Shown: in pieces, positions 38,700 to 46,760 of the stretch
Position numbering within the stretch: the first letter of the stretch is position 1
Layout of the letters: every line of letters starts with the position of its first letter
Assembly: GCA_000696115.1 (NCBI GenBank)
Contig: JJOH01000008.1
Span: 124,001-188,000, forward strand
Source of the DNA: Streptomyces olindensis
GTDB taxonomy: Bacteria; Actinomycetota; Actinomycetes; Streptomycetales; Streptomycetaceae
Length of the DNA stretch: 64,000 nt
Direction of reading: 5' to 3'
Program-made: the position numbers and the translations under genes
The notes under the pieces: generated by a model
The model's input: the letters and a program-made list of their open reading frames with translations, nothing else
What the model was told of the DNA's origin: nothing
The model's database searches: none

Positions 38700-38898
38700 G
38701 CCCTGACTAACGCGGCACGGTCCCGGACGTTGCGCGGGGACGCCCGCGCGCCGGGCCCGTGGGACGGCGCACGCCCGCGACAAGGCCTTTGCCCTGCGCC
38801 CTTCCCGCCTAGTACCGTGGGGGTCGATTGGTGACAGCACGCTCGACTGTGTCATCATCGGCACGCACCGACTCGCGCTCGCGCGTGAGGATGTGCCT

Positions 38899-38989
38899 GG
38901 AGGCGTCGCCTAGTCCGGTCTATGGCGCCGCACTGCTAATGCGGTTTGGGCCTTAAAGCCCATCGAGGGTTCAAATCCCTCCGCCTCCG
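38899..38989 (+). tRNA. tRNA-Ser(GCU)
   Basis: 91 nt, acceptor GGAGGCG/CGCCTCC, anticodon GCT in loop CTGCTAA, long variable arm, T-loop TTCAAAT, discriminator G. A promoter may be GTGACA (38831) with CATCAT (38853). Confidence 0.97.
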
Positions 38990-39000
38990 CACCCGATCAC

Positions 39001-39029
39001 GAAGCCCCGGTCCCACCGACCGGGGCTTC
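39001..39029 (+). terminator. Terminator after tRNA-Ser(GCU)
   Basis: A perfect 12-bp stem (39001-39012 with 39018-39029) with a 5-nt loop, 11 bp after the tRNA. Confidence 0.85.
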
Positions 39030-39120
39030 GCTGTCGTTGGACCGGGGCCTCGCCGGCGCAGCCCCGGGACCACCCCCGTACGGCCGTTTCCGCAGGTCAC
39101 AAGGGGTATGGCTAACGGAT

Positions 39121-39149
39121 TTCACATGGCGGCGGCAGTCATGTAATGT
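39121..39149 (+). promoter_or_regulatory. Promoter of tRNA-Arg
   Basis: TTCACA (39121-39126), 17-bp spacer, TAATGT (39144-39149). Close to the vegetative consensus and about 50 bp before the tRNA. Confidence 0.65.
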
Positions 39150-39206
39150 TCTTCCTGTCGCCGCGAGCGAGCCGGAAGGCCCGAGAGCGGCGAAAAAACA
39201 GAACAA

Positions 39207-39279
39207 GCACTCGTAGCTTAACGGATAGAGCATCTGACTACGGATCAGAAGGTTGCAGGTTCGAATCCTGCCGAGTGCA
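39207..39279 (+). tRNA. tRNA-Arg(ACG), attachment site of the element
   Basis: 73 nt; acceptor GCACTCG/CGAGTGC, anticodon ACG in loop CTACGGA, T-loop TTCGAAT, discriminator A. The 3' 43 bases from the anticodon loop onward are repeated at 53782, so the element inserted here and regenerated an intact tRNA. Confidence 0.97.
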
Positions 39280-39282
39280 CAG
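39237..39282 (+). repeat. attL: attL, 46-bp direct repeat
   Basis: Identical over 46 bp to 53782-53827. It starts in the anticodon loop of tRNA-Arg and ends 3 bp past the tRNA. Identity stops sharply on both sides. Confidence 0.97.
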
Positions 39283-39283
39283 G

Positions 39284-39312
39284 TCAGGGCCTCGTGTGAT
39301 ACGGGGCCCTGA
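39284..39312 (+). terminator. Element-supplied terminator after tRNA-Arg
   Basis: Stem 39284-39295 with 39301-39312 (12 bp, one G-T wobble), 5-nt loop, directly after attL. It ends the tRNA transcript now that the tRNA's probable native terminator lies beyond attR. Confidence 0.7.
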
Positions 39313-39354
39313 GTCATTCTCTCACAATTTCTCACAGCTTCCGGTTGATCATGG

Positions 39355-40578
39355 TCAGGCGAGGAACTCGCCGAGCTTCTCCGAACCGGCCCTGAGAGCG
39401 TCCGGGTCGCTGTGAACGTACACCCGCTTCGTGAACGACAGATCGGCGTGGCCGGCCCACGCGCTCACGACGACGTCCGGCACCCCGTTGTTCGCCATCC
39501 AGGACAGGCACGCGTGCCTCGCGTCGTACAGACGGACCTTACGAACCTCGGCTGTCTCCATCGCCTTGTACGCGCGTCGCCGTAGCCAATCTGTCTTGAC
39601 CTCGCGGCCGAGCTCGTCGCACGCCACCCGCCCGGAGCCGTGCCAGCCTTCACCCGTGGCCAGTTGCTCCGCGGCCTGGCGCTTCCGGAATGCCTTCAGG
39701 GCCTTCCAGACGATCTCAGGCAGAGGCAGGCCGCGCTCTCCCGCGCTCGACTTGGCGTCCTTCTCCTCGACGACCCCAGCGACCATCGTGCGCGTCGTCT
39801 CCACCCTCAGCGTTCCCGCCTCGAGGTCGACATCGATCCAGCGCAGGCCGGCGACCTCGGCCGGTCGCAGGCCGATCAAGGCGAGCAGCCACACGGCGTA
39901 CAGCCGATCGGTGGTGACGTGGGCGAGGAACTGCTGTACCTCGTCCTGAGTCCACGGGGTGTACGTCCTCTTCTTGGCCTTGGCCTCCTTGCGAGCAGCT
40001 CGGGGAATCGTGACGTGCTCCGCCACGTTCCGCGCCACCAGCTGGCGGCGCACGGCAAGGTTGAGCGCGGACCGCAGCCGGCCCAGGGTGAGACTCACCG
40101 TTCGCTCCCCGACGCCCGTGCCGGGCTTGCCGCCGCGGCGGCGCGCACTGGTCAGCATCCAGTCGATGAGCGACTCGACGTCGTCCTCGGAGAGTTCTTG
40201 TAGCCGCTTGTAGCCGAGGTGGGTACGCACGTACCGCATGGCGTCCTCGTAGGAACGCTTCGTGGCCAGCTCGACGTCTCGCGTCGCGGCGCTCAGCCAC
40301 ATGTCGATCAGATCAGAGACGGTCGTCTTGACGGGCATTACGAGAGTGCCCGCAGACCGCTGGTGAATGATCCGGGCGCGCTCCTCCCTGACCTCCGTCT
40401 TCGTGTCCCGCGTGATCGTGATCTGCTTGCGCTGCATGAGCGGTTCGCCCGTCTCCGGGTCGGTCAGTACCTCGCCGGTCTCCTTGTCCGTCCTCGGGAC
40501 GTAGCCGCCATCGACGACGGCCCGATACCGGACCTTGCCGCTCTGCAACGTGATCTTCTTGATCCCGTCGTCTGCCAT
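39355..40578 (-). CDS. int: Tyrosine-type site-specific integrase
   Basis: A 407-residue tyrosine recombinase. Residues 1-60 form a basic arm-binding region (DDGIKKITLQSGKVRYRAVVD), about 80-190 the SAM-like core-binding domain (VSDLIDMWLS...TKRSYEDAMRYVRTHLG), and the rest the catalytic domain: Arg in ALIGLRPAEVAGLRW, YDARHACLSWM (Tyr replaces the first His of HxxR), SAWAGHADLSF and the nucleophile in KRVYVHSDPD. It carries out insertion into and excision from tRNA-Arg. ATG 40578 has AGAGG eight bases upstream. The 3' end points to attL. Confidence 0.95.
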   Translation of the reverse strand: MADDGIKKITLQSGKVRYRAVVDGGYVPRTDKETGEVLTDPETGEPLMQRKQITITRDTKTEVREERARIIHQRSAGTLVMPVKTTVSDLIDMWLSAATRDVELATKRSYEDAMRYVRTHLGYKRLQELSEDDVESLIDWMLTSARRRGGKPGTGVGERTVSLTLGRLRSALNLAVRRQLVARNVAEHVTIPRAARKEAKAKKRTYTPWTQDEVQQFLAHVTTDRLYAVWLLALIGLRPAEVAGLRWIDVDLEAGTLRVETTRTMVAGVVEEKDAKSSAGERGLPLPEIVWKALKAFRKRQAAEQLATGEGWHGSGRVACDELGREVKTDWLRRRAYKAMETAEVRKVRLYDARHACLSWMANNGVPDVVVSAWAGHADLSFTKRVYVHSDPDALRAGSEKLGEFLA

Positions 40579-40624
40579 CCTTCGTTCCTCTCTGACGGCC
40601 GCATCGCCCTGGCACGATGACGGT

Positions 40625-41002
40625 ATGAAGCTTCTTACGGCGACGAGTCGCACTCAGGGCGACCGGGGCAACGACTTCACGTTCTGCGTGGAGGGCGAAC
40701 TCGTCATGGTCACCCCGTTCGTGTGCGAGACCGACCGGCGAGACCCGGACGGGGGATGCGGCTGCGGCCGTTCCTTCGTCGGTCTCAACAGCGGGAAGGC
40801 CACCACCACGGCGCTGGTGTCGGATCTCGACTTCACCCCGGAGGACGCGGCCGAAGCGATCCGCTCCGCCCTCCAGCGGTCCAAGCTCGTCAGTGACGAC
40901 GAGATCCCCGGCATCATCGAGGACGTCCTCGAGCTGGCCGACGAGTTCCCCGCCGGGACGGTCCTCGAGCAGCGTCTCGGAGACGTCAACTCCAGGATCT
41001 AG
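40625..41002 (+). CDS. Conserved actinobacterial hypothetical protein
   Basis: 125 residues. MKLLTATSRTQGDRGNDF, then a cysteine cluster GGCGCGRSFVGLNSGKATTTA, and an acidic C-terminal helix region (TPEDAAEAIRSALQRSK, GIIEDVLELADEFPAGTVLEQ). It resembles a widespread small actinobacterial family without known function. Divergent from int by 46 bp and the only plus-strand gene in this half of the element; its stop overlaps the stop of the next minus gene by 2-3 bases. Confidence 0.75.
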   Translation: MKLLTATSRTQGDRGNDFTFCVEGELVMVTPFVCETDRRDPDGGCGCGRSFVGLNSGKATTTALVSDLDFTPEDAAEAIRSALQRSKLVSDDEIPGIIEDVLELADEFPAGTVLEQRLGDVNSRI

Positions 41003-41340
41003 GACCGGCGGGGCCGGCCCCGCTTGTAGTACGTGGCGATGAACTTGGCCTGGGGCTCGCCGCGCCCCTCGTTCCGGGCCGGTTGCCCCGACTGCCCGAT
41101 CGGCGGCAGGACGCCCGTGTACGGGATCGGGTCCGGCAACGGCCGCTCAGGCGGCAGCAGCACCGGCTCGCCCGCCAGCCACGCATCCTTGGCGGCCTGC
41201 CAGTCGCCCAGCGCGAGGTACCACTCGACATACGACGGATCAGGGTGGTCGGCCGGGGCCGGTGGTCGCCACTCCCGCCAGTCGAGCCGGGCGAGACAGT
41301 CGGGCATCTGGGCAGCGGACCGGCGTCGGTATCGGCTCAC
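40999..41340 (-). CDS. Hypothetical protein of the terminase-like operon
   Basis: 113 residues from GTG 41340, which overlaps the stop of the preceding gene (GTGA). Trp/Pro-rich: LARLDWREWRPPAPADHPDPSYVEWYLALGDWQAAKDAWLAG, ending in a basic YYKRGRPRRS. Last of three genes joined by 4-bp overlaps. Function unknown. Confidence 0.65.
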   Translation of the reverse strand: MSRYRRRSAAQMPDCLARLDWREWRPPAPADHPDPSYVEWYLALGDWQAAKDAWLAGEPVLLPPERPLPDPIPYTGVLPPIGQSGQPARNEGRGEPQAKFIATYYKRGRPRRS

Positions 41341-41630
41341 GACGGCCACCGCGCCTCGGGGGTGCCGAACGTCTCCCGCACCCACGCCACCGGAGGCAGG
41401 GGCGTACCGAACCGGTCGCGGCCGTCGACGCGTCGGGGCACACCGTGAGCACGTAGCCACGTCTGCCGCTCCGCCAGGAACGCCCGCCACACGGCCATGG
41501 CAGCCCAGAACGTGTCGTCCGGGTGCCGCTCGAGGTAGTTCGCCGCCGCGTCCCGGTACCGGTCCGGCTGCAACTCGCGGACGTGCGCCGGTATCGCCGG
41601 GGGCCCCGGCACGGCGCGGCGCCGGCTCAC
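41337..41630 (-). CDS. Hypothetical protein of the terminase-like operon
   Basis: 97 residues from GTG 41630, coupled by GTGA to the small-terminase-like gene. Basic start MSRRRAVPG, helical middle ERHPDDTFWAAMAVWRAFLAERQTWLRAHG, end FGTPEARWPS. Function unknown. Confidence 0.65.
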   Translation of the reverse strand: MSRRRAVPGPPAIPAHVRELQPDRYRDAAANYLERHPDDTFWAAMAVWRAFLAERQTWLRAHGVPRRVDGRDRFGTPLPPVAWVRETFGTPEARWPS

Positions 41631-42085
41631 GACGCATCACCCCGGAAGGCTTGCCGGTAGTCGTCCATCACGGCCGGGGCCGACGACCACTGTGTCCGGG
41701 CCGGGGCCGAACGGTCCCCGTGCCATCTGGCCAGCGCAGCCTTACGGCCCCGCTGTGATGGCGTCGACCGCTCCCCGCTCTCCTCGCCGGGCCTGGTCGC
41801 CCCCAGCTGCCGCAGGATGCGCGACAGCGCGAGCCGGTGCCCACGGATCTCCCGGATCAGCGGGTTGGCGACCGGCTGGCCGCGCGAACCCTTCGACAGC
41901 AGCTCGCCCGCGTCGAGGGCGGCGCCCATCGTGTCGATCTCGTCCGCCAGGCGGGCCGCTTCCTCCAGCAACAGCAGCTCGTCGGGGTCGAGTTCGAGCT
42001 CTGTCAGGGTGTCGTTCCACAGCCTCAGACCCCGTTCCCCGAGCCCATCGGGGGCCGGCGGAGGGGTGTTCTCATCGTCTGCCAC
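41627..42085 (-). CDS. Phage P27-like small terminase subunit (orphan)
   Basis: 152 residues. The pattern GLGERGLRLWNDTLTELELDPDELLLLEEAARLADEIDTM ... NPLIREIRGHRLALSRILRQLG is that of the P27 family of phage small terminases, which recognise viral DNA for packaging. A basic C-terminal SQRGRKAALARWHG tail follows, as in many family members. GTG 42085 has AGGGAG about nine bases upstream. It heads an overlapping three-gene operon. No large terminase, portal or capsid gene is in the element, so its role is unclear: DNA recognition for transfer, copy control, or hijack of a helper phage. Confidence 0.75.
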   Translation of the reverse strand: MADDENTPPPAPDGLGERGLRLWNDTLTELELDPDELLLLEEAARLADEIDTMGAALDAGELLSKGSRGQPVANPLIREIRGHRLALSRILRQLGATRPGEESGERSTPSQRGRKAALARWHGDRSAPARTQWSSAPAVMDDYRQAFRGDAS

Positions 42086-42600
42086 GGTCGGTCTCCCTGG
42101 TAAATCCAGCGTTTCTGCGTCGCATCGACAGGCAGCAGGTATACGGCCCCGATCCGGACGGGCCCGGGGGAGGGGGGTTCGGCCCCACCCCTTTGGCCCT
42201 GGTTTGACCCCTCGCGGTCGCGCTCACCGGCGCTGGTGGCGTCGCCTGGTCGAGGGGTTGCCCGTTGTCGTCGGGTTCGTCTCGATGCTGTTGTTGATGT
42301 TGTTCTGATCGTTGATCAACAACTGAATTGATCTTCGCTTTCGATCTTCGTTGTTTGATCTTTGATGTTTTGATCTTTGTCTTGTCTCTGCCCTTGCCCC
42401 TGCCCCCGGTGGGGGGTGGGGGTAGGGGTGCGGTCCGGCCGGCTGGCGGCCTCGGCCCCGAGGGTTGGACCGACCGGACCGCGCGACGCTGGTGAGTCCG
42501 TGCAGTTGCCCGAAGAGAGGTCTTCTACTGCTCGTCACCATCGGTCCATGTCAGCCGTGAAGATGCAGCTGCACGGTGCCGTTGACGTCGGGTCTGTGGG
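42086..42600. other. Non-coding candidate origin / transfer region of the element
   Basis: 515 bp without a gene. 42280-42385 is the most A/T-rich stretch of the window and holds six GATC sites, several as TTTGATCTTTG. Next a C-run/G-run hairpin (42391-42428) with G4 potential, then a 13-bp inverted repeat with one mismatch (42430-42442 with 42470-42482) enclosing a smaller CCTCGG/CCGAGG stem. An unwinding element next to strong hairpins is the usual look of a replication or transfer origin. No experimental evidence. Confidence 0.55.
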
Positions 42601-43206
42601 TCAGGCTGCGTCGTTGCCGTAGACGGTGAGGTCGCTGCCTGCCAGCTGGAGTACCTGCCCTGCACTGAGCCTGCCGAGTTCGCTCGGGGTGTCGAGCGCA
42701 TACGACCAGTCGGTGCCGCTGTTGGGCTGCTGCAGTTCGGCAAGCTGCTTGTAGGTGTCGGCCTTGCCGGGCGACGCCTCGGCGTAGGCGGAGACGATGG
42801 GCTGCCATGCCTGGCCGAGGACCGGGACCTGCGACAGATCGGCGGCGCGGGAGGCGATGGCCTTGACCATGTCGGTGTCTCCAGCGCGCTGGGCGCGCTG
42901 GAACGCCTCCCTGGCTTCGCGGGGGTCGCTGAGCTTGGCGGCCTTCTCGCGAGCGTCGCGGGCGCTGAGCGCGTTGTAGCCGGTGGAGTCGTCGCCGCCG
43001 AACAGCTTCCGCTCGAGGAAGTCGCGCTGCCGCTGGTAGCTGGCGGTGTTCTCCTCGAGGAGCGCCTGCATCTTGGCCTCGGCGTCCTGGTGGGCGCGGG
43101 CGATGGATACCTGCTTGGCCTGGGCGGTCAGATCCTTGCGTCCGCGGACGCGGGTGATGGTGCGGTCCCGCTCGGCACGGATGGATTCGGGGGTTGCCTT
43201 CGTCAT
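42601..43206 (-). CDS. Helical hypothetical protein
   Basis: 201 residues, mostly predicted helix with coiled-coil character in the first half (ESIRAERDRTITRVRGRKDL, AKMQALLEENTASYQRQRDF). The C-terminal half is less charged (VPVLGQAWQPIVSAYAEASPG). ATG 43206 has AAGGGA eight bases upstream. Reminiscent of phage scaffold or structural helper proteins, but not assignable. Lies between the origin-like region and the zinc-finger gene. Confidence 0.65.
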   Translation of the reverse strand: MTKATPESIRAERDRTITRVRGRKDLTAQAKQVSIARAHQDAEAKMQALLEENTASYQRQRDFLERKLFGGDDSTGYNALSARDAREKAAKLSDPREAREAFQRAQRAGDTDMVKAIASRAADLSQVPVLGQAWQPIVSAYAEASPGKADTYKQLAELQQPNSGTDWSYALDTPSELGRLSAGQVLQLAGSDLTVYGNDAA

Positions 43207-43208
43207 GG

Positions 43209-43382
43209 TCAGTTCCCTTCGGGGAGTTCGAGGTGCGGGCACTGCCCGCCGTGTACGTCGGAGCATTGGGGCTGGCGGACTGCCCGGCAGAGGTGGGCGC
43301 CACAGCCGCGGACGCAGGCCCGCCCCCGGCCGGCCTTCAACGGCCGATCGCAGATGGCGCAGCGGAGGCGGGCGCGAGTCAC
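43209..43382 (-). CDS. Small zinc-ribbon protein
   Basis: 57 residues from GTG 43382, overlapping the previous stop (GTGA). Cysteines: LRCAICDRPL, ACVRGCGAHLC, PQCSDVHGGQCPHLE, enough for one or two zinc sites. Probably a nucleic-acid or protein-binding accessory factor. Confidence 0.65.
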   Translation of the reverse strand: MTRARLRCAICDRPLKAGRGRACVRGCGAHLCRAVRQPQCSDVHGGQCPHLELPEGN

Positions 43383-43690
43383 TTGGCGACGCCCGCCGTG
43401 GCGAGGAACTCGTCTCGCTTCACGGGGTCCTGCATCTCGATGGCGGAGGCCACCCAGACCGAGTGCATGCTCGCGGCGCCGTTCTCGTGGTCGGCGCAGA
43501 GCGTGACGCGGTAGGCGGTGCCTTCCGTGGGCCGCTTCTGCTCGATGACGTTGCGGACAGCGATGTATCCGGGCTTGCCGCACTGCCCGTCGTCCACGGC
43601 CGCGTTGCACGTGCCGTCGTCCACGTAGAGGGTCTCGATCGTGAACGTCGTCTCGCGGTCGTCGTGCAGGGGGACGGTGGTCGTCGTCAT
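43379..43690 (-). CDS. Hypothetical protein with Cys motifs
   Basis: 103 residues; AGGAG nine bases before ATG 43690. Two Cys (DDGTCNAAVDDGQCGKPG), then TLCADHENG and a C-terminal MQDPVKRDEFLATAGVAK. Could bind a metal. Coupled to the zinc-ribbon gene. No family. Confidence 0.65.
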   Translation of the reverse strand: MTTTTVPLHDDRETTFTIETLYVDDGTCNAAVDDGQCGKPGYIAVRNVIEQKRPTEGTAYRVTLCADHENGAASMHSVWVASAIEMQDPVKRDEFLATAGVAK

Positions 43691-43786
43691 GTCTGTGACT
43701 CCTAGTAGTCGAGGGTGATGGGGGGCGGGTTGGCTACGAAGTAAGGCGAAAGAACTAAAGAAGCTGGTCAGCGGCCCTTTGGGGGT

Positions 43787-43818
43787 GGGGCTTATTTCGT
43801 AGTCACGAATTAAGCCCC
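43787..43818 (-). terminator. Hairpin downstream of the replication genes
   Basis: 14-bp stem with one mismatch (43787-43800 with 43805-43818) and a 4-nt loop. It follows the DUF3987 gene on the minus strand and sits in an A/T-rich gap with repeated CTTAATTC elements. Confidence 0.6.
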
Positions 43819-43850
43819 TTCGCGTCACCGCAGGTCAGACCCTTAATTCC

Positions 43851-45110
43851 TTACTTCGGCTTAATTCGTCGGACCCCCTTCACCGGCCGTCCGGCCGTAG
43901 GCTTGGTGAACTCTGCGTAACCGTTGATCTTGAGGAGTTCGACCACCAACGCCTCAACCTCCGACGCCTTCTTGTTCCGGCCGAAGCACTTCGCGTTGAT
44001 GTCGGTACGGGTCACACCCTCCTCGCCGCCCTCGTCGACGAACGTCCGCAGACGGTCGAGATCGGGGTTACCGGAGCCTCCGCCGAAGACGTACCAAGCG
44101 GTGTCCTCGGCGTAGTCCCACATCGCTTCCGCTGCCTCGAGGTGCGGCAGATCGATGTAGTCGAACCCGTCCAGGAGTGCGGCCGTGACGGACAGCCGGA
44201 GTACCTGGGGGGCCGCTCGGGCAACGACCTGAGCGACAGGCCCGTCCCCGGCATGGTCGGCGGCGAGACGGTCGTACAGCTCCCGCCAGTGCTTCGCCGC
44301 GTCGGTGCTGCGCCGCATCTGGCCGATCGTCTGCGCCTTGTCGATGACGGCCCGCAGCTCGGCGCCGAGCGCCTTCACGTCCGCCTCGGCGAGGTCGCCC
44401 CCGTCCGGCAGCAGCTTCGAGCGCTTGGACAGGACCGGCAGGAAGCGGTTCATCGTTCCGCCGGCCCGCTCTGCCTCGTTGAGCTTCATCCGCAGCTCGG
44501 TCGGCGTGATGTGTCCGACGATCCCGACGTGAGGTTCGGTCGCAATCTTCGGCTTCACCGTCATCGTGCGGAGCGTGCCGCCATCCCACGCCTGCCGGAT
44601 GAGCGGCAGCAGGGTGTTCCCCTCCCGCTTGCCCTGGGCGAGGACGGAGGCGAACTCCGACTCGATGACCAATAGGCGCTTGTCCTCGACGCCCTCGTCG
44701 TAGCTGTCTGAGTCGGGGTCGCCGCTCGGGTCCCGGACCTGAATGATCAGGCCCTCTGCGGACGACAGGCCGCCCATGACTCGGTCGTGAACGAACCCTT
44801 CGTCGGTGACGGTCAGGACGCGGCGGATCTCCGCGGCTGACGTTCCCTTCATGCCGCCTGCCGTCCGCCCGATGATGAGCGACCAGATGCGGGCGCCGTG
44901 GTGAACGCCACCCGTGAGGATGTGCGGTCCCTTCCCGATCAGGGCTCCCGCAGCGCTGTAGAGCGTGAACAGCATGGCCGCGGGATCGGCCTCGGTGTGC
45001 GGTTCGATCGTGGTCACGATGCGACCGGCGAGGCCATGGAAAGCCTTCTCGCCGAGCACTGGCCAGGGGCGGCCGGTGGGCGAGACTTCAGGCTCCTCGG
45101 CTTCGCTCAC
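43851..45110 (-). CDS. DUF3987-like replication protein (helicase/primase-associated)
   Basis: A 419-residue protein placed directly after prim-pol with a GTGA overlap, as the second part of a two-gene replication module. A degenerate P-loop GRTAGGMKGTS lies at about 86-96, followed by LLVIESEFASVLAQGKREGN, VGIVGHITPTEL and a C-terminal winged-helix-like segment (VTRTDINAKCFGRNKKASEVE). In other elements, similar proteins act with prim-pol to start replication after excision. Confidence 0.8.
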   Translation of the reverse strand: MSEAEEPEVSPTGRPWPVLGEKAFHGLAGRIVTTIEPHTEADPAAMLFTLYSAAGALIGKGPHILTGGVHHGARIWSLIIGRTAGGMKGTSAAEIRRVLTVTDEGFVHDRVMGGLSSAEGLIIQVRDPSGDPDSDSYDEGVEDKRLLVIESEFASVLAQGKREGNTLLPLIRQAWDGGTLRTMTVKPKIATEPHVGIVGHITPTELRMKLNEAERAGGTMNRFLPVLSKRSKLLPDGGDLAEADVKALGAELRAVIDKAQTIGQMRRSTDAAKHWRELYDRLAADHAGDGPVAQVVARAAPQVLRLSVTAALLDGFDYIDLPHLEAAEAMWDYAEDTAWYVFGGGSGNPDLDRLRTFVDEGGEEGVTRTDINAKCFGRNKKASEVEALVVELLKINGYAEFTKPTAGRPVKGVRRIKPK

Positions 45111-45970
45111 GCGTGCACCCCCCGTCCGGCAGAGGCGATCGTGCGCCGTGCTTCGGCCTCGCCCAATCCGATCTGGGTAGCCGCGCCGATCAGCTCGGCC
45201 TCGACGTCACCGGCCGCGAGATGCCCGTCTGCCACGTGAGCCCACGCTTTGCTGGCAGCCCAGAACAGGCGGTCGTTCCGGGTGCCTTGGGCTGCCGACA
45301 GGACGACGTTCACGAGTCCTGTGAGGGTCCGCCCCGCAGTGTCGGGCGCGGTGGTGACGCGACGCTGGGGGCGGACGGCGGGGGGCGGTGGCAGCATCAG
45401 GGCGATCAGGGCGGCAGGCGCGGGCTGGGGCTCCGTGTAGCCGGTCTTCGGGTGGAAGGTGTACTCCCCGGCGCGGCCGGTGCTGCCAGGGCCGACCAGG
45501 TAGCCACCGGTGCCGCGGACGTCGAGGCCCGGACCGAGTCGGCCGACCGAGTTCGGCACGGTGACGCCCTCGGGGACGGTGAGCCACACGTGGGCACCCC
45601 CGGACGGGGTGAACACGGTGGTCGTGTCGTGGGGGATCTCGAACCCGTGGGTTCGGCCCAGTTGGGCGAGTGTGGCGTACCCGTCGACCCCGTTTTTCCT
45701 GTCGATGTCGAGGCCGACGAGGCGTCCTCGGCAGGCGATCAGGTAGCCGACAGCTTTGGGGGCCAGACCGAACAGACGTCGTACATCAGCCGCGTTGGTG
45801 GTGGCGTCGTACACGCCGTGTCCGGGCTGTCCGCACTGCCCCTTGCAGCTGTGCCCCTTGTCGTGCGGGGACGGGATCGCCGGCGTCTTGTTGATCGTGG
45901 TGGGTGCAACGGCGTACCCCTGAGCAGATGCTCGCAGGGCGTTGTCGAGTGCCTTGTCGTGGTTGCTCAT
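45107..45970 (-). CDS. Bifunctional DNA primase/polymerase (element replication)
   Basis: 287 residues. The prim-pol fold has a Cys/His cluster HSCKGQCGQPGHGVYDAT, catalytic LVGLDIDRKNG, TPSGGAHVWLTVPEG and GLDVRGTGGYLVGPGS. It synthesises primers or extends DNA at the element's origin. Overlaps its upstream neighbour by ATGA and the DUF3987 gene by GTGA, so the module is translationally coupled. Clearly homologous to the chromosomal gene at 23888. Confidence 0.93.
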   Translation of the reverse strand: MSNHDKALDNALRASAQGYAVAPTTINKTPAIPSPHDKGHSCKGQCGQPGHGVYDATTNAADVRRLFGLAPKAVGYLIACRGRLVGLDIDRKNGVDGYATLAQLGRTHGFEIPHDTTTVFTPSGGAHVWLTVPEGVTVPNSVGRLGPGLDVRGTGGYLVGPGSTGRAGEYTFHPKTGYTEPQPAPAALIALMLPPPPAVRPQRRVTTAPDTAGRTLTGLVNVVLSAAQGTRNDRLFWAASKAWAHVADGHLAAGDVEAELIGAATQIGLGEAEARRTIASAGRGVHA

Positions 45971-46269
45971 ACGGTCACCGCCTGCGGTCGCAGTTGCACG
46001 ACGTAGGTGGTGCCGCACGGTGCGGTCTTGAGGACCGACCGAACGAGCGGGAGCGGAGCCCGGTGCAGGTGGGGGTGCCCGCAGCCGGGGCACTTTTCGA
46101 CCTTCACCTGCCGGTGCCACTTCCGGGACCGGGACCGGTACGTGTCGAGTCGGCCCGCTACACGCTGCGGGTCGCCCTGCGGTACGGTGGCAGCGGACTT
46201 ACCGCCCGCCGCGGAGTCTTCCTGAGAAGGGCCCGTCAGCACCGGGCCCTTCTCTGCGTTTTCGGTCAT
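45967..46269 (-). CDS. Small zinc-finger hypothetical protein
   Basis: 100 residues, GGAG five bases before ATG 46269. Acidic/Gly-rich N-terminus, then a basic VKVEKCPGCGHPHLHRAPLP and APCGTTYVVQL, a possible Cys/His zinc site. In the replication operon; function unknown. Confidence 0.65.
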   Translation of the reverse strand: MTENAEKGPVLTGPSQEDSAAGGKSAATVPQGDPQRVAGRLDTYRSRSRKWHRQVKVEKCPGCGHPHLHRAPLPLVRSVLKTAPCGTTYVVQLRPQAVTV

Positions 46270-46505
46270 GCAGACTCCAGGAGAGTCACGAGGGATTGCG
46301 TGGTGACGACGCAACGACGGCCGAACGGCAGCGTCTTGATGGGCGCCTCGCCCCGCTTGATCAGGTAGTACAGGTGCCGAGAGCTGCAGCCGAGCGCGAG
46401 TGCGGCCTGCGGCACGTTGACCGTGGCGGGCCAGCTCTTGATCTCGGCGAGCGTGGGCCGAGGCTTCAGGGCCTCGGACTCGGGGGCAGCTTCCTTACGC
46501 CGCAT
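46266..46505 (-). CDS. HTH DNA-binding protein, Xis/AlpA-like
   Basis: 79 residues. The C-terminal half is an excisionase-type winged helix: VNVPQAALALGCSSRHLYYLIKRGEAPIKTLPFGRRCVVTTQSLVTLLE. Such proteins bend attachment DNA or regulate int. Overlaps XRE by 11 bp and the next gene by ATGA. One of two excisionase candidates, the other at 52393; neither adjoins int, which is unusual. Confidence 0.8.
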   Translation of the reverse strand: MRRKEAAPESEALKPRPTLAEIKSWPATVNVPQAALALGCSSRHLYYLIKRGEAPIKTLPFGRRCVVTTQSLVTLLESA

Positions 46506-46725
46506 CGGCTACCTCCTCGGCGGTCTCGTCGAGGAGTTCGTCGACCGTGCGGCCGGTGGTGTCGGCGATGGCGATCAGGACGGCAGTGCCGGGGGTGACG
46601 CGGCCGAGCTCGTACTCGTGAATGGAGTAGGCGGAGCGGCCGACGCTGATGGCGAGTTGTTCGGCGGAGAGGCCGGCCGACTTCCGTGCTTCACGGAGGC
46701 GGGGGCCAGAGACAGACCGGGCCAT
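46495..46725 (-). CDS. XRE-family regulator
   Basis: 76 residues with a Cro/C1-type HTH: GPRLREARKSAGLSAEQLAISVGRSAYSIHEYELGRVTPG. AAGGAA is six bases before ATG 46725. It heads the replication operon and probably controls it from the operator-rich region to its right. Confidence 0.88.
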   Translation of the reverse strand: MARSVSGPRLREARKSAGLSAEQLAISVGRSAYSIHEYELGRVTPGTAVLIAIADTTGRTVDELLDETAEEVADAA

Positions 46726-46760
46726 GGAAGGTTCCTTCGGAAAACACGAACGCCGAGCAC

